Shown piece after piece: positions 24,875 through 33,803 of a DNA stretch of 64,000 bases. The stretch is from Gammaproteobacteria bacterium (lineage in GTDB: Bacteria; Pseudomonadota; Gammaproteobacteria; Steroidobacterales; Steroidobacteraceae). Position 1 is the stretch's first letter. The number at the start of each line of letters is the position of its first letter. The notes beneath the pieces were generated by a model that saw only the letters and a list, made by a program, of their open reading frames with translations, had not been told where the DNA came from and searched no databases. Position numbers and translations under genes: made by a program. The DNA is taken from assembly GCA_003132025.1 (NCBI GenBank), contig PKWJ01000018.1, positions 63,689 to 127,688 on the forward strand. Reading direction: 5' to 3'.

Positions 24875-26860
24875 ATGCAGTATGAGGCAGCTGGAAGCAT
24901 GCAGGCAGTGTCCTACAGCGGGCCGGCTACGTGGTGCCTGGATCTGCGCACCGGCGAACTGCATTCCAGCCCGGCGCGCGCGCGCATGATGGGTTACGCG
25001 CCCGAGGCCCCGGGCACCAGCGCCGAGTTCTGGGACGCGCTGCTGCATCCCGACGAGCGCGTCGCCGTGCACACCGCGCGCGCGCGCCATATCCAGGGGC
25101 TGGGCAGCGGCTACCGCAGCGAATATCGCGCGCGCCGCCGCGACGGCAGCTGGGCCTGGCTGCTGGAGATCGGCTGCATCGAACGTGACGGCAACGATGC
25201 CGCCATCCGCGTCAGCGGCGTGTTGCTCGACATTTCGGTCGAGCGCGAAGAACAGTTCCGGCTGCAGCAGCGCCTCGAGCGGCTGCGCACCGTATTTGAT
25301 TACACCTATCAGTTCGCCGGACTGCTCTCGAGCGACGGCGTACTGCTCGAGAGCAATCGCACCGCGCTCAAGGCCGCCGGCGTCACGCTCAACGACGCGG
25401 TCGGCAAACTGTTCTGGGACACGCCGTTCTGGGCCCAGCAGCCGGCGGCGGAGATCGCACGCCTGCGCGACGGTATCGAGCGCGCCGGTCGCGGCGAGTT
25501 CGTGCGCTTCCAGTACCAGACCGAACACACGCGCGGCTCGGTCCGTATCGTGGATTTCTCGTTGCTGCCGGTGTTCGACGATGAGGGTGAGGTGGTGTGG
25601 ATCCTGTCGGAGGGACGCGACGTCACCGACATCGTCAACGCGCACAAGGCGCTGCGCACGCTCGAGGACCGGCTGGCAGTGGCCACCAGCAGCGCCAATC
25701 TGGGCCTGTGGGACGTGAATCTGCAGACCGGCGACGCCTGGCTCAACGACCGCTGGTGGACGATGCTCGGCTATGAGCCCAACGAGCTCAATCGCAGCTA
25801 CGATGTGTGGCGCGAGCTGCTGCACCCGGACGACCTGCTGCCCGCGCTCGCGGTGCTGCAAAACCGCAGCGGTGCGCAGACCGAATTTCGCATCGAGTAC
25901 CGCATGCGCAGCAAGGACGGCGGCTGGCGCTGGATCCACTGCTGCGGCCGCACCGTCGCGACCAATGAGCTGGGCGAGCCGCAGCGTGTCGCCGGCGTGC
26001 ATCTGGACGTGACCGAGCGCAAAGAGGCGGAGATCCGGCTAGCCGCGGCGGAACGGCTCGAATCGGTCGGCAAACTCGCCGCCGGTGTGGCGCACGAAAT
26101 CAACACGCCGATCCAGTTCGTCAATGACAGCGTCTATTTCATCCGGGACGCGGTGCATGAGCTGCTGCAGGTGACCGACCGCCTGCGCGGGCTGGCCGCG
26201 GCTGACGCCGGCAACGCCGGCGCCGTAGCGGCGATGAGTGCCGAGCTGCCCTATCTTGCGCAGCAGCTGCCGAAAGCGCTCGAGCGCTCGCTCGACGGTT
26301 TGAAGCGCGTCGCCGAAATCGTCCGCTCGATGCGCGAGCTGGCGCACCCCGATCGGCCCGAGATGTCCGAGGTCGATCTGAATCACGTGATCCGCAACGC
26401 GCTGGTGGTAGCACGCGCGGAATACAAATACATCGCCGAGGTCGAGACCGATCTGGCGCCGTTGCCCCCGGTGCGCTGCCATGCCGGCGAACTGAACCAG
26501 GTGATGCTGAATCTGCTGGTCAACGCCTCGCATGCGATCGCCGATGTCGTGGGCGGCACCGGCAACAAGGGGGTGATTAGCGTGTCCACCCGCATCGATG
26601 GCGATGCCGTCGTGATTACGGTGGGCGATACCGGCGGCGGCATCGCTGAGAACATTCGCCATCGCATCTTCGAGCCGTTCTTTACCACCAAGGAAGTCGG
26701 TCGCGGCACCGGCCAGGGGCTGGCGATCTCGCACAACATCATCGTCAAGCGCCACGGCGGCGCCATCGAGTGCGACAGCGAGGTCGGCCGGGGCACGGCA
26801 TTTCATCTGCGCCTGCCGTTCGATTGCCGACGCGAAGCCGCGCAGGAGCGCGCCGCATGA
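24875..26860 (+). CDS. PAS-domain sensor histidine kinase
   Basis: The 661-residue protein has no membrane segment and is predicted to be cytoplasmic. It carries three PAS domains: about 1-125 (LHPDERV), 140-265, and 275-395 (LGYEPNEL, LHPDDLL). A HisKA domain follows with the phospho-acceptor His at about 407 in AAGVAHEINTPIQF, then an HATPase domain with the N box LNLLVNASHAI and the G boxes GDTGGGI and GTGQGLAIS. The ligand is unknown. An ATG at 24899, eight codons in, is an alternative start. Its stop overlaps the REC-HDOD start (ATGA), so this kinase is probably the partner of the two regulators downstream. Confidence 0.92.
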   Translation: MQYEAAGSMQAVSYSGPATWCLDLRTGELHSSPARARMMGYAPEAPGTSAEFWDALLHPDERVAVHTARARHIQGLGSGYRSEYRARRRDGSWAWLLEIGCIERDGNDAAIRVSGVLLDISVEREEQFRLQQRLERLRTVFDYTYQFAGLLSSDGVLLESNRTALKAAGVTLNDAVGKLFWDTPFWAQQPAAEIARLRDGIERAGRGEFVRFQYQTEHTRGSVRIVDFSLLPVFDDEGEVVWILSEGRDVTDIVNAHKALRTLEDRLAVATSSANLGLWDVNLQTGDAWLNDRWWTMLGYEPNELNRSYDVWRELLHPDDLLPALAVLQNRSGAQTEFRIEYRMRSKDGGWRWIHCCGRTVATNELGEPQRVAGVHLDVTERKEAEIRLAAAERLESVGKLAAGVAHEINTPIQFVNDSVYFIRDAVHELLQVTDRLRGLAAADAGNAGAVAAMSAELPYLAQQLPKALERSLDGLKRVAEIVRSMRELAHPDRPEMSEVDLNHVIRNALVVARAEYKYIAEVETDLAPLPPVRCHAGELNQVMLNLLVNASHAIADVVGGTGNKGVISVSTRIDGDAVVITVGDTGGGIAENIRHRIFEPFFTTKEVGRGTGQGLAISHNIIVKRHGGAIECDSEVGRGTAFHLRLPFDCRREAAQERAA

Positions 26861-28065
26861 GACGGGTGTTGTTGGTGGACTCCGTGCCGGCGGCGCTGGC
26901 GCAGCTGCATCAGGGGCTGCAGCAGCTGCGGCCGCAGTGGGAGACAGCGGCGGCGGCCTCGCCGGCGGCGGCACTGTCGCTACTGGCGCAACATCGCTAC
27001 GACGCCATCGTCAGCGACATCGGCGTGCCGGCGATGGACGGACCGCAGCTGCTGGGAGAGGTGCGCGACCGCCATCCGAACGTGGTGCGCCTGTGCCTGT
27101 CGGCCAGCCCGGACGACGACGCCTTCCTGCGCGCCCAGCCGGTCACGCATCAGTTCCTGAACAAGCCCTGCAATGTCGAGAATCTGTGCGAAGTACTGGA
27201 ACGCATCTGCTCGCTGCGCGATATCCTGCAGCATCCGGCCATCCACGAACTGATCGGCAACCTCAAGGCGCTGCCGGCCACGCCGCAGACGTTCCAGGCG
27301 CTGTCGGCGGCGATCGCGCGGCCCAACGTCCACGCCGCCGACGTCGCCCAGATCGTCAGCACCGACACCGCGCTGTCGGTCAAGGTACTGCAGCTCGCCA
27401 ATTCCGCGTTCTATCGGCGCGGGGTGCCGGTGACATCGATACAGACTGCCATCAGCTACGCCGGGCTGGAGATGATCAAGTCGCTGGCGCTCTCGGCCTG
27501 TGTCTTCAGCGCCCTCGACGCCTCGCCGGCCGCCATCAAGCGCCTGCAGGACCTGCAGGGACGCTCGCTGCGCAAGGCGCATTTCGCCCGCATGCTGCTG
27601 CGCGAATCGCGCCACGCCGAAGAGGCCTTCACCGCCGCGCTGCTGCTCGACATCGGCCAGGCGGTGCTGGCACTGAGCGCGCCGGAGAAATTCGAACACA
27701 TGATCGAACTGGCGCGCTCCAGCGGCCGCGCCTGGCATGAGGTCGAGCTGGAGGTGTTCGGTGCCGCGCACCCGGAGGTCGGAGCCTATCTGCTCGGCCT
27801 GTGGGGCCTGCCGCTGACCCTGATCGAAGCCGTCGCCTATCACCACACGCCCAGCCGCGTGCAGCACGCGCACACCAGCGTGCTCGCGGCGGTGCACGTG
27901 GCCGACGCGATCGTCGACGCGACCGCCGACCGTCCGGCAAAGCTGCTCGACCGTTTGGACGCGAGCTTCGTCGCGCGCAGCGAAGTGTCGCGCTGCCTGA
28001 CCGCCTGGAACATCCACATCAACGCCGATGACCCGCAGGCGCAACAGAAGCTGGGAGCGGCATAG
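26857..28065 (+). CDS. Response regulator with HDOD output domain
   Basis: The 402-residue protein has a receiver domain (1-120) with the phosphoacceptor Asp54 (IVSDIGVPAMDG) and Lys in FLNKPC. The acidic pocket reads VDSVP, with Ser in place of the second Asp, which may weaken metal binding. An HDOD domain (about 130-330) follows, with LPATPQTFQAL, VSTDTALSVKVLQLANSAF and AALLLDIGQAVL. HDOD proteins are found with c-di-GMP and chemotaxis signalling, but their biochemical output is not established. It is coupled to the kinase upstream (GCAGGAG before the ATG) and ends three bases before the REC-GGDEF-EAL gene. Confidence 0.9.
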   Translation: MRRVLLVDSVPAALAQLHQGLQQLRPQWETAAAASPAAALSLLAQHRYDAIVSDIGVPAMDGPQLLGEVRDRHPNVVRLCLSASPDDDAFLRAQPVTHQFLNKPCNVENLCEVLERICSLRDILQHPAIHELIGNLKALPATPQTFQALSAAIARPNVHAADVAQIVSTDTALSVKVLQLANSAFYRRGVPVTSIQTAISYAGLEMIKSLALSACVFSALDASPAAIKRLQDLQGRSLRKAHFARMLLRESRHAEEAFTAALLLDIGQAVLALSAPEKFEHMIELARSSGRAWHEVELEVFGAAHPEVGAYLLGLWGLPLTLIEAVAYHHTPSRVQHAHTSVLAAVHVADAIVDATADRPAKLLDRLDASFVARSEVSRCLTAWNIHINADDPQAQQKLGAA

Positions 28066-28067
28066 CC

Positions 28068-29864
28068 ATGGCGATCGAACTGCGCGCCCTGTCAGACGCC
28101 CCACGCTACAAGATCCTGTGCGTGGACGACGAGACCCAGGTGCTCGAGGGCCTGAGCCTGCAGCTCGGCCGCCGCTACGAAGTGCTGACCGCGCTCAGCG
28201 GCGCCGAGGCGCTGCAAATACTGCAGAGGGAGGATCGCATCTCGGTGCTGATCTCCGACATGCGCATGCCGCGCATGGACGGGGCAACGTTCCTGGCGCG
28301 CGCACGCACCATTGCGCCGAATGCCGGCCGCATTCTGCTGACCGGCCAGACCGACCTGCGTTCGGCAATTGCTGCAGTCAACGAGGCGCAGGTGCTGAAG
28401 TTCCTGAGCAAACCATGCCCGCCGCCGGAACTACATGCCGCGGTGGAAACCGCGATCGAGCACTATCGCCAGGCCAGCACCACCAGCACCGGGCTGCGAC
28501 GCACGCTGACCGCGCAGATCATCAGCCAGGATCCGGTCACCGGACTCGCCAGCCGCAGCTATTTCAATGCCGCCCTGAGCGAGATCTGCGCCGATGCCGG
28601 TGGCGCCGAGCCGGCGCGCTCGTGCGCGGTACTGTTCATCAATATCGAAAACCTGGGCGACATCAACGCCGTGCAGGGTCATTCGGTCGGCGATCAGGTG
28701 TTGCAGGTGCTGGCGCGCCGCCTGCGCGAGCACTGCGCGAGCGCCCTGTGCATCGGACGCTGGGGCGACGAGGAGTTCGCGGTACTGCAGTCGAGCGATT
28801 TCGCCGATGAAGCGGCGGTGCTGGCCGACGCCGATGCGGTGATTGCGAAACTCGCGGCCCCGATCGCGCTACAGCACACCACCCAGCGCATCCGTGCCTG
28901 CATTGGGGTCGCCGGGGTGCCGGCACATACCAAGGATGCCAAGACCGCGATCAAGTTCGCGGCGCTGGCGGCGCGCCAGGCCAAGCTGCAGGGCGGCGCC
29001 ATGTCCTGCCTGTTCCGCTCCGATTGGGCGGACCGCGTGGAATATCGCTATCAGCTGCTGGTGGCGCTGCGCGAGGCCATGGACACCGATGCGCTGCACC
29101 TGAACTACCAGCCGGTGATCGACATCAAGCAAGGCTGCGTGCGCAAGCTCGAGGCCCTGGCGCGCTGGCAGCACCCCACACTCGGCCCGATATCGCCCGG
29201 GCAGTTCATCAATCTGGCCGAGGAGAGCGGCGACATGCCGCGGCTCGGTCAATGGATCCTGCGGCGCGCGTGCCGCGAGGCACGCCAGCTGGCGGGTCGT
29301 TGCTGCGCCCGAGTGGCGGTCAACGTGTCGATGCAGCAGCTGCTGCACGACAATTTCCTGGCGCAGCTGGGCGAAACCCTGCAGCTGGCACAGCTGCATC
29401 CGCAGGAGCTGGAACTGGAGCTCACCGAATCGGTGTTTTCGCATGACGCCGATCGGGTACTGGCGCTGGTCACCGAGCTGCATAAGCTCGGCATCACCGT
29501 GGCGATCGACGACTTCGGCAGCGGCTACTCCTCATTAGCCTACCTGCAGCGCTTTCCGGCCGATACCATCAAGGTCGATCGCTCGTTTGCCTCAACGCTC
29601 GGCCAGGGCGGCGAGACCATCATCGCCGCCGCGCTGTCGATCGGCCGCAGCTTCGGCATGGAAGTGGTGATCGAGGGGGTCGAGACCGAAATGCAGCGCC
29701 GACAGCTCACCGCGCTGGGCGCAACGCTGTTCCAGGGCTATCTGTACGGCAAGCCGATGCCGCTGGCCGAGGTCGATCCGTGGTTCCTGAGTTCCGCGTT
29801 TGCCGCCGCCCCGAGCGAGGTGCCGGAGTCAGCGTCGAGCACACCGCCGATCGCCAGTCGCTAG
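28068..29864 (+). CDS. Response regulator with degenerate GGDEF and intact EAL domain
   Basis: The 598-residue protein has a receiver (1-125; CVDDE, Asp64 in LISDMRMPRMDG, FLSKPC), a GGDEF domain (about 150-300) and an EAL domain (about 320-580). The GGDEF signature reads GDEEF at 233-237, so the second Gly is lost and cyclase activity is unlikely. The EAL domain keeps EAL at 362-364, NVSMQQL, ELTES, DDFGSGYSSL, KVDRSF and EGVET, so it is predicted to hydrolyse c-di-GMP. Phosphorylation by the PAS kinase two genes upstream probably controls it. Confidence 0.93.
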   Translation: MAIELRALSDAPRYKILCVDDETQVLEGLSLQLGRRYEVLTALSGAEALQILQREDRISVLISDMRMPRMDGATFLARARTIAPNAGRILLTGQTDLRSAIAAVNEAQVLKFLSKPCPPPELHAAVETAIEHYRQASTTSTGLRRTLTAQIISQDPVTGLASRSYFNAALSEICADAGGAEPARSCAVLFINIENLGDINAVQGHSVGDQVLQVLARRLREHCASALCIGRWGDEEFAVLQSSDFADEAAVLADADAVIAKLAAPIALQHTTQRIRACIGVAGVPAHTKDAKTAIKFAALAARQAKLQGGAMSCLFRSDWADRVEYRYQLLVALREAMDTDALHLNYQPVIDIKQGCVRKLEALARWQHPTLGPISPGQFINLAEESGDMPRLGQWILRRACREARQLAGRCCARVAVNVSMQQLLHDNFLAQLGETLQLAQLHPQELELELTESVFSHDADRVLALVTELHKLGITVAIDDFGSGYSSLAYLQRFPADTIKVDRSFASTLGQGGETIIAAALSIGRSFGMEVVIEGVETEMQRRQLTALGATLFQGYLYGKPMPLAEVDPWFLSSAFAAAPSEVPESASSTPPIASR

Positions 29865-29881
29865 GCATCGCGCCGCGACCT

Positions 29882-31117
29882 TCAGTTGGCGGCGCCCGGG
29901 TCGATTACCGCCCCGATGGGCACCCACCCCCGGCCGTCGAATTTCATCAGGAACAGTTGATGTACCGGCTGATAGTCGCCGGGACTGGTGTTGAGTCTGA
30001 TTCCGGGACGCAGCATCCCGAGCTCCATATCCAGGTGCGCGGCCTGCTGCATGACGTTGGCGCGCGTCAGATTGTCGCCGCATCGTCGCAGCACCTCGAC
30101 CAGCGCCTCGGCGCGCTCGTAGCCGGCGACATTGTTCTGATCGCGCAAGCTGGCGTCCCGGTTGTACTGCTGCATCCAGTCCACGAACTCGCGCACCGCC
30201 GGATCGCTTCGGGCCTGCGGTTCCAGCCAGCCTTTGGAGCGCGCATTGGTGATGATGCCCACGGCCTTGGCAAGTCCGGCCGGTTCCAGAAACGCGGCGG
30301 TCGATAGCGATGCGTTGGCGATGAACTGCAGCGGATGCCAGTCGAGATCGTAGGCCTTGCGAATCGCCTGCGTAGCAAACGGCCCGATGGCAAAGTTGAG
30401 AAACACATCGGCGCCGGAAGCCTTGAGCGCGGTGAGCTGCGGATCGACACTGCCGTCCGCGGCCCGGTACGACATCCGGCTGACCACCATGGAGGACGAG
30501 CGCGGCCCCAGCCCATCGAGCACTCCCGCCAGATATTCTCTCCCGGCATCGTCGTCGGCATACAGGATCGCGATCCTGGCATTGGGTTTGCTTTGCAGGA
30601 TGTAGCTTGCGTACGCCAGCCCCTCGGTGCGGAAGCTGGCAAAAAAACCCATGGTCCACGGGAAATGCGCCGGATCGTTGAACACCGTGGAACTGGAGTC
30701 GACGAACAGTTGCGGCACGTGCTGCTCATTCAGATAAGGGCGGATCGCAAGATTGGTCTCGGTCCCCAGTGAACCGAAGATCAGCAGCACACCATCGTGC
30801 TGCACCAGGCCGCGCGCCAGCTCGAGGGAATTGGCCGCCTCGGAGCCGTTATCGACGCTGATGAACGTGATCTTGCGGCCGTTGACGCCGCCATGATCGT
30901 TGATCATCCGAAAGTAGGCGGCCTCGGCGCGGCCGATGGCGCCATAAGCTTGCGCCCAGCCGCTGTAGGTCATGATGTTGCCGATTTTCAGTTCGGTGTC
31001 GGACGCGCCAGGGTCGTACGACTTCTGCGCCTGCGCGCTGAAGGATAGCGCCAGGCTGGCCACCAGACTTAAGGCGATGAGGCGCCGGAATTGATTAACT
31101 GATTGTTTAGTAAACAT
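29882..31117 (-). CDS. ABC transporter substrate-binding protein, branched-chain amino acid type
   Basis: The 411-residue product is a periplasmic binding protein of the LivK-like family (type-1 fold). It has a signal peptide (MFTKQSVNQFRRLI with a hydrophobic core, cut near SAQA at residue 30), then ELKIGNIMTYSGW, INDHGGVNGRKI, and FGSLGTETNLAI. No permease or ATPase gene lies nearby, so it is an orphan; the ligand could be an amino acid, amide or other small polar solute. It diverges from lexA2 across only 60 bases that contain the lexA2 palindrome, so SOS control is possible but unproven. Confidence 0.88.
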   Translation of the reverse strand: MFTKQSVNQFRRLIALSLVASLALSFSAQAQKSYDPGASDTELKIGNIMTYSGWAQAYGAIGRAEAAYFRMINDHGGVNGRKITFISVDNGSEAANSLELARGLVQHDGVLLIFGSLGTETNLAIRPYLNEQHVPQLFVDSSSTVFNDPAHFPWTMGFFASFRTEGLAYASYILQSKPNARIAILYADDDAGREYLAGVLDGLGPRSSSMVVSRMSYRAADGSVDPQLTALKASGADVFLNFAIGPFATQAIRKAYDLDWHPLQFIANASLSTAAFLEPAGLAKAVGIITNARSKGWLEPQARSDPAVREFVDWMQQYNRDASLRDQNNVAGYERAEALVEVLRRCGDNLTRANVMQQAAHLDMELGMLRPGIRLNTSPGDYQPVHQLFLMKFDGRGWVPIGAVIDPGAAN

Positions 31118-31162
31118 TTTAATCTGTGAGGATATCGCGGCTGATTTTCCGGATGCAAACCG

Positions 31163-31184
31163 ATACCATACAAACGTATGGTAT
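31163..31184. promoter_or_regulatory. Perfect 9-bp inverted repeat, likely LexA2 operator, over the lexA2 start codon
   Basis: ATACCATAC (31163-31171), a 4-base spacer AAAC and GTATGGTAT (31176-31184) form a perfect inverted repeat. The ATG of lexA2 (31178-31180) lies in the right arm. LexA proteins of mutagenesis cassettes repress themselves through such palindromes. No ribosome binding site precedes this ATG, which suggests a leaderless mRNA or a TTG start at 31199. Confidence 0.7.
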
Positions 31185-31861
31185 TCGACTCCCTGCCCTC
31201 CTTGAGCCCGCGCCAGCAGCAGATCCTGCGGCTCATCAGCCAGTTCATGCTGCGTCATGGCCTGCCGCCCACGCGCGCCGATCTGGCGCGCGCACTGCGG
31301 CTGCGTAATCGCCAGGGCATCGACCAGCATCTGCGCGCCATCGAGCGCAAGGGCTACCTGCAGCTCGAGCCGGGCATCGCGCGCGGCATTCGCCTGCTGC
31401 ACGGCGCCTCCACTGCTACCACCGCGGCCGCCACCACCGCGGCCGCCACCGCCGCGGCCAACACGTTGTTGCTGCCGCTGTATGGCCGCGTTGCCGCCGG
31501 CGGTCCCACACTGGCACAGAGCAATATCGAGGAGACGATCGCGATCGATCGCGCCCTGTTTCGTCCGCGCGCGGACTTTCTGCTGCGCGTCCATGGCCAG
31601 AGCATGCGCGATGCCGGCATCGCGCATCGCGACATTCTCGCCGTGCATCGCACACCGCAGGCCATCAATGGCCAGATCGTGGTCGCACGCCTGGGCGATG
31701 AGGCCACGGTCAAGTACTACCACCGTCGCGGACCGCTGCTGCGGCTGGAGCCCGCCAATCCCGAATTCGCACCGCTCGAGATCGATCTGCGCCGCGAGCC
31801 CTGTGAGATCGAAGGCATCGTCGTCGGCAGCGTGCGCACCGAACTGCCGAGCCGCAGCTGA
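31178..31861 (+). CDS. lexA2: LexA2-type SOS repressor of the imuA-imuB-dnaE2 cassette
   Basis: The 227-residue protein has a winged-helix DNA-binding domain (LSPRQQQILRLI, PTRADLARAL) and a self-cleaving serine peptidase domain. The cleavage site is Ala107-Gly108 (GRVAAGGP), the catalytic Ser142 lies in VHGQSMRDAG and Lys179 in EATVKYYHR. Between the domains is a low-complexity Ala/Thr linker coded by a 15-base tandem repeat. It heads the lexA2-imuA-imuB-dnaE2 set, known in many proteobacteria as a damage-inducible mutagenesis cassette. The chromosomal main lexA is presumably elsewhere. Confidence 0.93.
   Translation: MVFDSLPSLSPRQQQILRLISQFMLRHGLPPTRADLARALRLRNRQGIDQHLRAIERKGYLQLEPGIARGIRLLHGASTATTAAATTAAATAAANTLLLPLYGRVAAGGPTLAQSNIEETIAIDRALFRPRADFLLRVHGQSMRDAGIAHRDILAVHRTPQAINGQIVVARLGDEATVKYYHRRGPLLRLEPANPEFAPLEIDLRREPCEIEGIVVGSVRTELPSRS
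31418..31460 (+). repeat. 15-bp tandem repeat inside lexA2
   Basis: ACCACCGCGGCCGCC occurs twice in a row (31418-31432, 31433-31447) and a third time partly. It codes the Ala/Thr linker between the two LexA2 domains. Being a multiple of three, copy-number change would alter linker length without a frameshift. Confidence 0.75.
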
Positions 31862-31873
31862 CGGAAAGCCGCC

Positions 31874-32527
31874 GTGAGCATTCCCCTGCCCATTGGCTCA
31901 CAGCGCACGCAGACGCTCGAGCAACTCGCGCGACTGTGCCGCAACGCCGAGTCAGGCCGCGCTCCCTGGCTGGCCGCGCCTTCGGGCTTCACTGAACTCG
32001 ATGCCAGTCTGCCCGGAGGCGGCTGGCCGATCGGCGCCATCGCCGAGCTGATGAGCGATGCGATCGGCATCGGGGAGCTGAGTTTATTAGTGCCGGTCTT
32101 GTCCAGGCTGGCGCGCGCCGGTCGTTATATCGCGTGCATCGCCCCGCCTTACCTGCCGTATGCGCCGGCGCTGGCGCAACGGGGCGTGCCGCTCGAGCGC
32201 GTGCTGCTGATCCAGACCTGCAGCCTGCAGCAATCCTTGTGGGCCACCGAGCAGGCACTGCGCTGCCCGGCGGTCGGCGCCGTGCTCGGCTGGCCGGCGT
32301 ATATCGTCGACAAGAACGTGCGCCGCCTGCAGCTTGCGGCCGAGGCCGGCGGCAGCCTCGGCATCCTTTATCGGCCGCCCGAGGCCGCGCTCGAATCTTC
32401 GCCGGCCGCCTTGCGGCTGCGACTGCACGCCATGCCCGAGGGCCTCGCGGTCGAGATCCAGAAGTCGCGCGGCGGTCGTGCCGGCCTGACGCTGCGGGTA
32501 GGAGTCGCACCCACGGTTGTGGCATGA
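31874..32527 (+). CDS. imuA: ImuA, translesion synthesis accessory protein
   Basis: ImuA (SulA/RecA-like) works with ImuB and DnaE2 in error-prone translesion synthesis. The 217-residue product has a RecA-like core fold with GGWPIGAIAELM where RecA has its Walker A, but the Walker Lys/Thr is lost, as in the family. The GTG start has GGAAAG upstream. It lies 12 bases after lexA2 and its stop overlaps the imuB start (ATGA). Confidence 0.9.
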   Translation: MSIPLPIGSQRTQTLEQLARLCRNAESGRAPWLAAPSGFTELDASLPGGGWPIGAIAELMSDAIGIGELSLLVPVLSRLARAGRYIACIAPPYLPYAPALAQRGVPLERVLLIQTCSLQQSLWATEQALRCPAVGAVLGWPAYIVDKNVRRLQLAAEAGGSLGILYRPPEAALESSPAALRLRLHAMPEGLAVEIQKSRGGRAGLTLRVGVAPTVVA

Positions 32528-33789
32528 ACGCCGGGCTGTGGCTCTGCATACGCTTACCGCGGCTGGCGCATGAAGTCGGCATCGCGGCCGCCGCCGAGCA
32601 GGCGGCTATGGAACGGCTGGCGGCCTGGGCCTATCAATGGAGCAGCCTGGTCAGCTATCGCCTGGCCGACGGGCCGCTGCTGTGGCTCGAGCTCGCCGCC
32701 AGCCGCACCCTGTTTGGCGGTCATGCGGCATTGCTGGCGAACATCGAAGCCGGACTCACGCAGCTGGGTTACAGCCATGCATGCGCGCTCGCGCCCTCGC
32801 CCGCCGGCGCGGCGCTGTTGACCCAGGTCGGGCAGCAGCGCTGCGTGATCACGCACTCGCAGCTGCGCTCGCGGCTCGATTCGCTGCCGCTGGCGCTGCT
32901 GGCGCTGCCGCCGGATGTGCTGGCCGCGCTGCAGTCGGCGGGATTGCGCCGCATCGGCCAGCTGCTGGAGCTGCCGGCCGCGGCGATCGCGCGCCGTTTT
33001 GGACCTGCGGCCAGTCTCTACCTGCAGCGGCTGTGCGGCGCGGCGAGCGATCCGCGGCCGGCCTGGCGCATGCCCGCGACCTATAGCGCGCGATTCGAAT
33101 TCGCCGGTGAAGTGCACGATACGACCGCGATGCTGTTTCCGCTGCGGCGGCTGCTGCTGGAATTCCAGGGTTACCTGCGCGGCCGCGACTGCGCGGTGCT
33201 GCGTTTCACGCTTGAATTCGAGCACTATCGCCATGCCGCGAGTAGCGTGACCATCGGCATGTCCGCGCCGGCGCGCGATGCGGCACAGTTCCTGCTGCTG
33301 GCGCGTGAGCGCCTGCAGAGCCTGGCACTGCCGGCCGCGGTGAGCGCGCTGCGCCTGCAGGCACTCGAATTCACCGCGGCATCCGTCGTGCAGGCGGATT
33401 TCTTCGGCAGCGATGCGCAGCAGCTGCAGCAACTGCAGTTGCTGCTCGATCGGCTGCAGGCTCGTCTTGGCGACCAGCAGGTGCGCGGCCTTAGCTCTGC
33501 CGCCGATCACCGGCCGGAGCGCGGCTGGCATTTCGTCACGCCGCAGCAGTCGACGCCGGGCCCGGATACACGGTCACCGGCGCGGCCCTGCACGCTGCTG
33601 CACAATCCGCGGCGCATCGAGCCGCCGGCAACGCTGCTGAGCGGACCGGAGCGCATCGAGAGCGGCTGGTGGGACGGCGGCGATGCGAGCCGCGACTACT
33701 ATGTCGCGCGCGCCGCGGACGGCGCACGCTGGTGGGTGTTTCAGGACCTGGCCGGGGGTGGCTGGTATCTGCAGGGACTGTGGACTTGA
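32524..33789 (+). CDS. imuB: ImuB, Y-family polymerase-like hub protein
   Basis: ImuB is a catalytically dead Y-family polymerase homologue that links DnaE2 to the sliding clamp. The 421-residue product starts MNAGLWLCIRLPRLA; the acidic residue that Y-family enzymes carry in this first strand is absent, in keeping with loss of activity. The helix-hairpin-helix region LLALPPDVLAALQSAGLRRIGQLLELP is present (key residues AGLRRIGQLL). The C-terminal clamp-binding peptide was not identified with confidence. The ATG overlaps the imuA stop and dnaE2 follows in 14 bases. Confidence 0.92.
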   Translation: MNAGLWLCIRLPRLAHEVGIAAAAEQAAMERLAAWAYQWSSLVSYRLADGPLLWLELAASRTLFGGHAALLANIEAGLTQLGYSHACALAPSPAGAALLTQVGQQRCVITHSQLRSRLDSLPLALLALPPDVLAALQSAGLRRIGQLLELPAAAIARRFGPAASLYLQRLCGAASDPRPAWRMPATYSARFEFAGEVHDTTAMLFPLRRLLLEFQGYLRGRDCAVLRFTLEFEHYRHAASSVTIGMSAPARDAAQFLLLARERLQSLALPAAVSALRLQALEFTAASVVQADFFGSDAQQLQQLQLLLDRLQARLGDQQVRGLSSAADHRPERGWHFVTPQQSTPGPDTRSPARPCTLLHNPRRIEPPATLLSGPERIESGWWDGGDASRDYYVARAADGARWWVFQDLAGGGWYLQGLWT

Positions 33790-33803
33790 GCCGGGCAGCC
33801 GCC

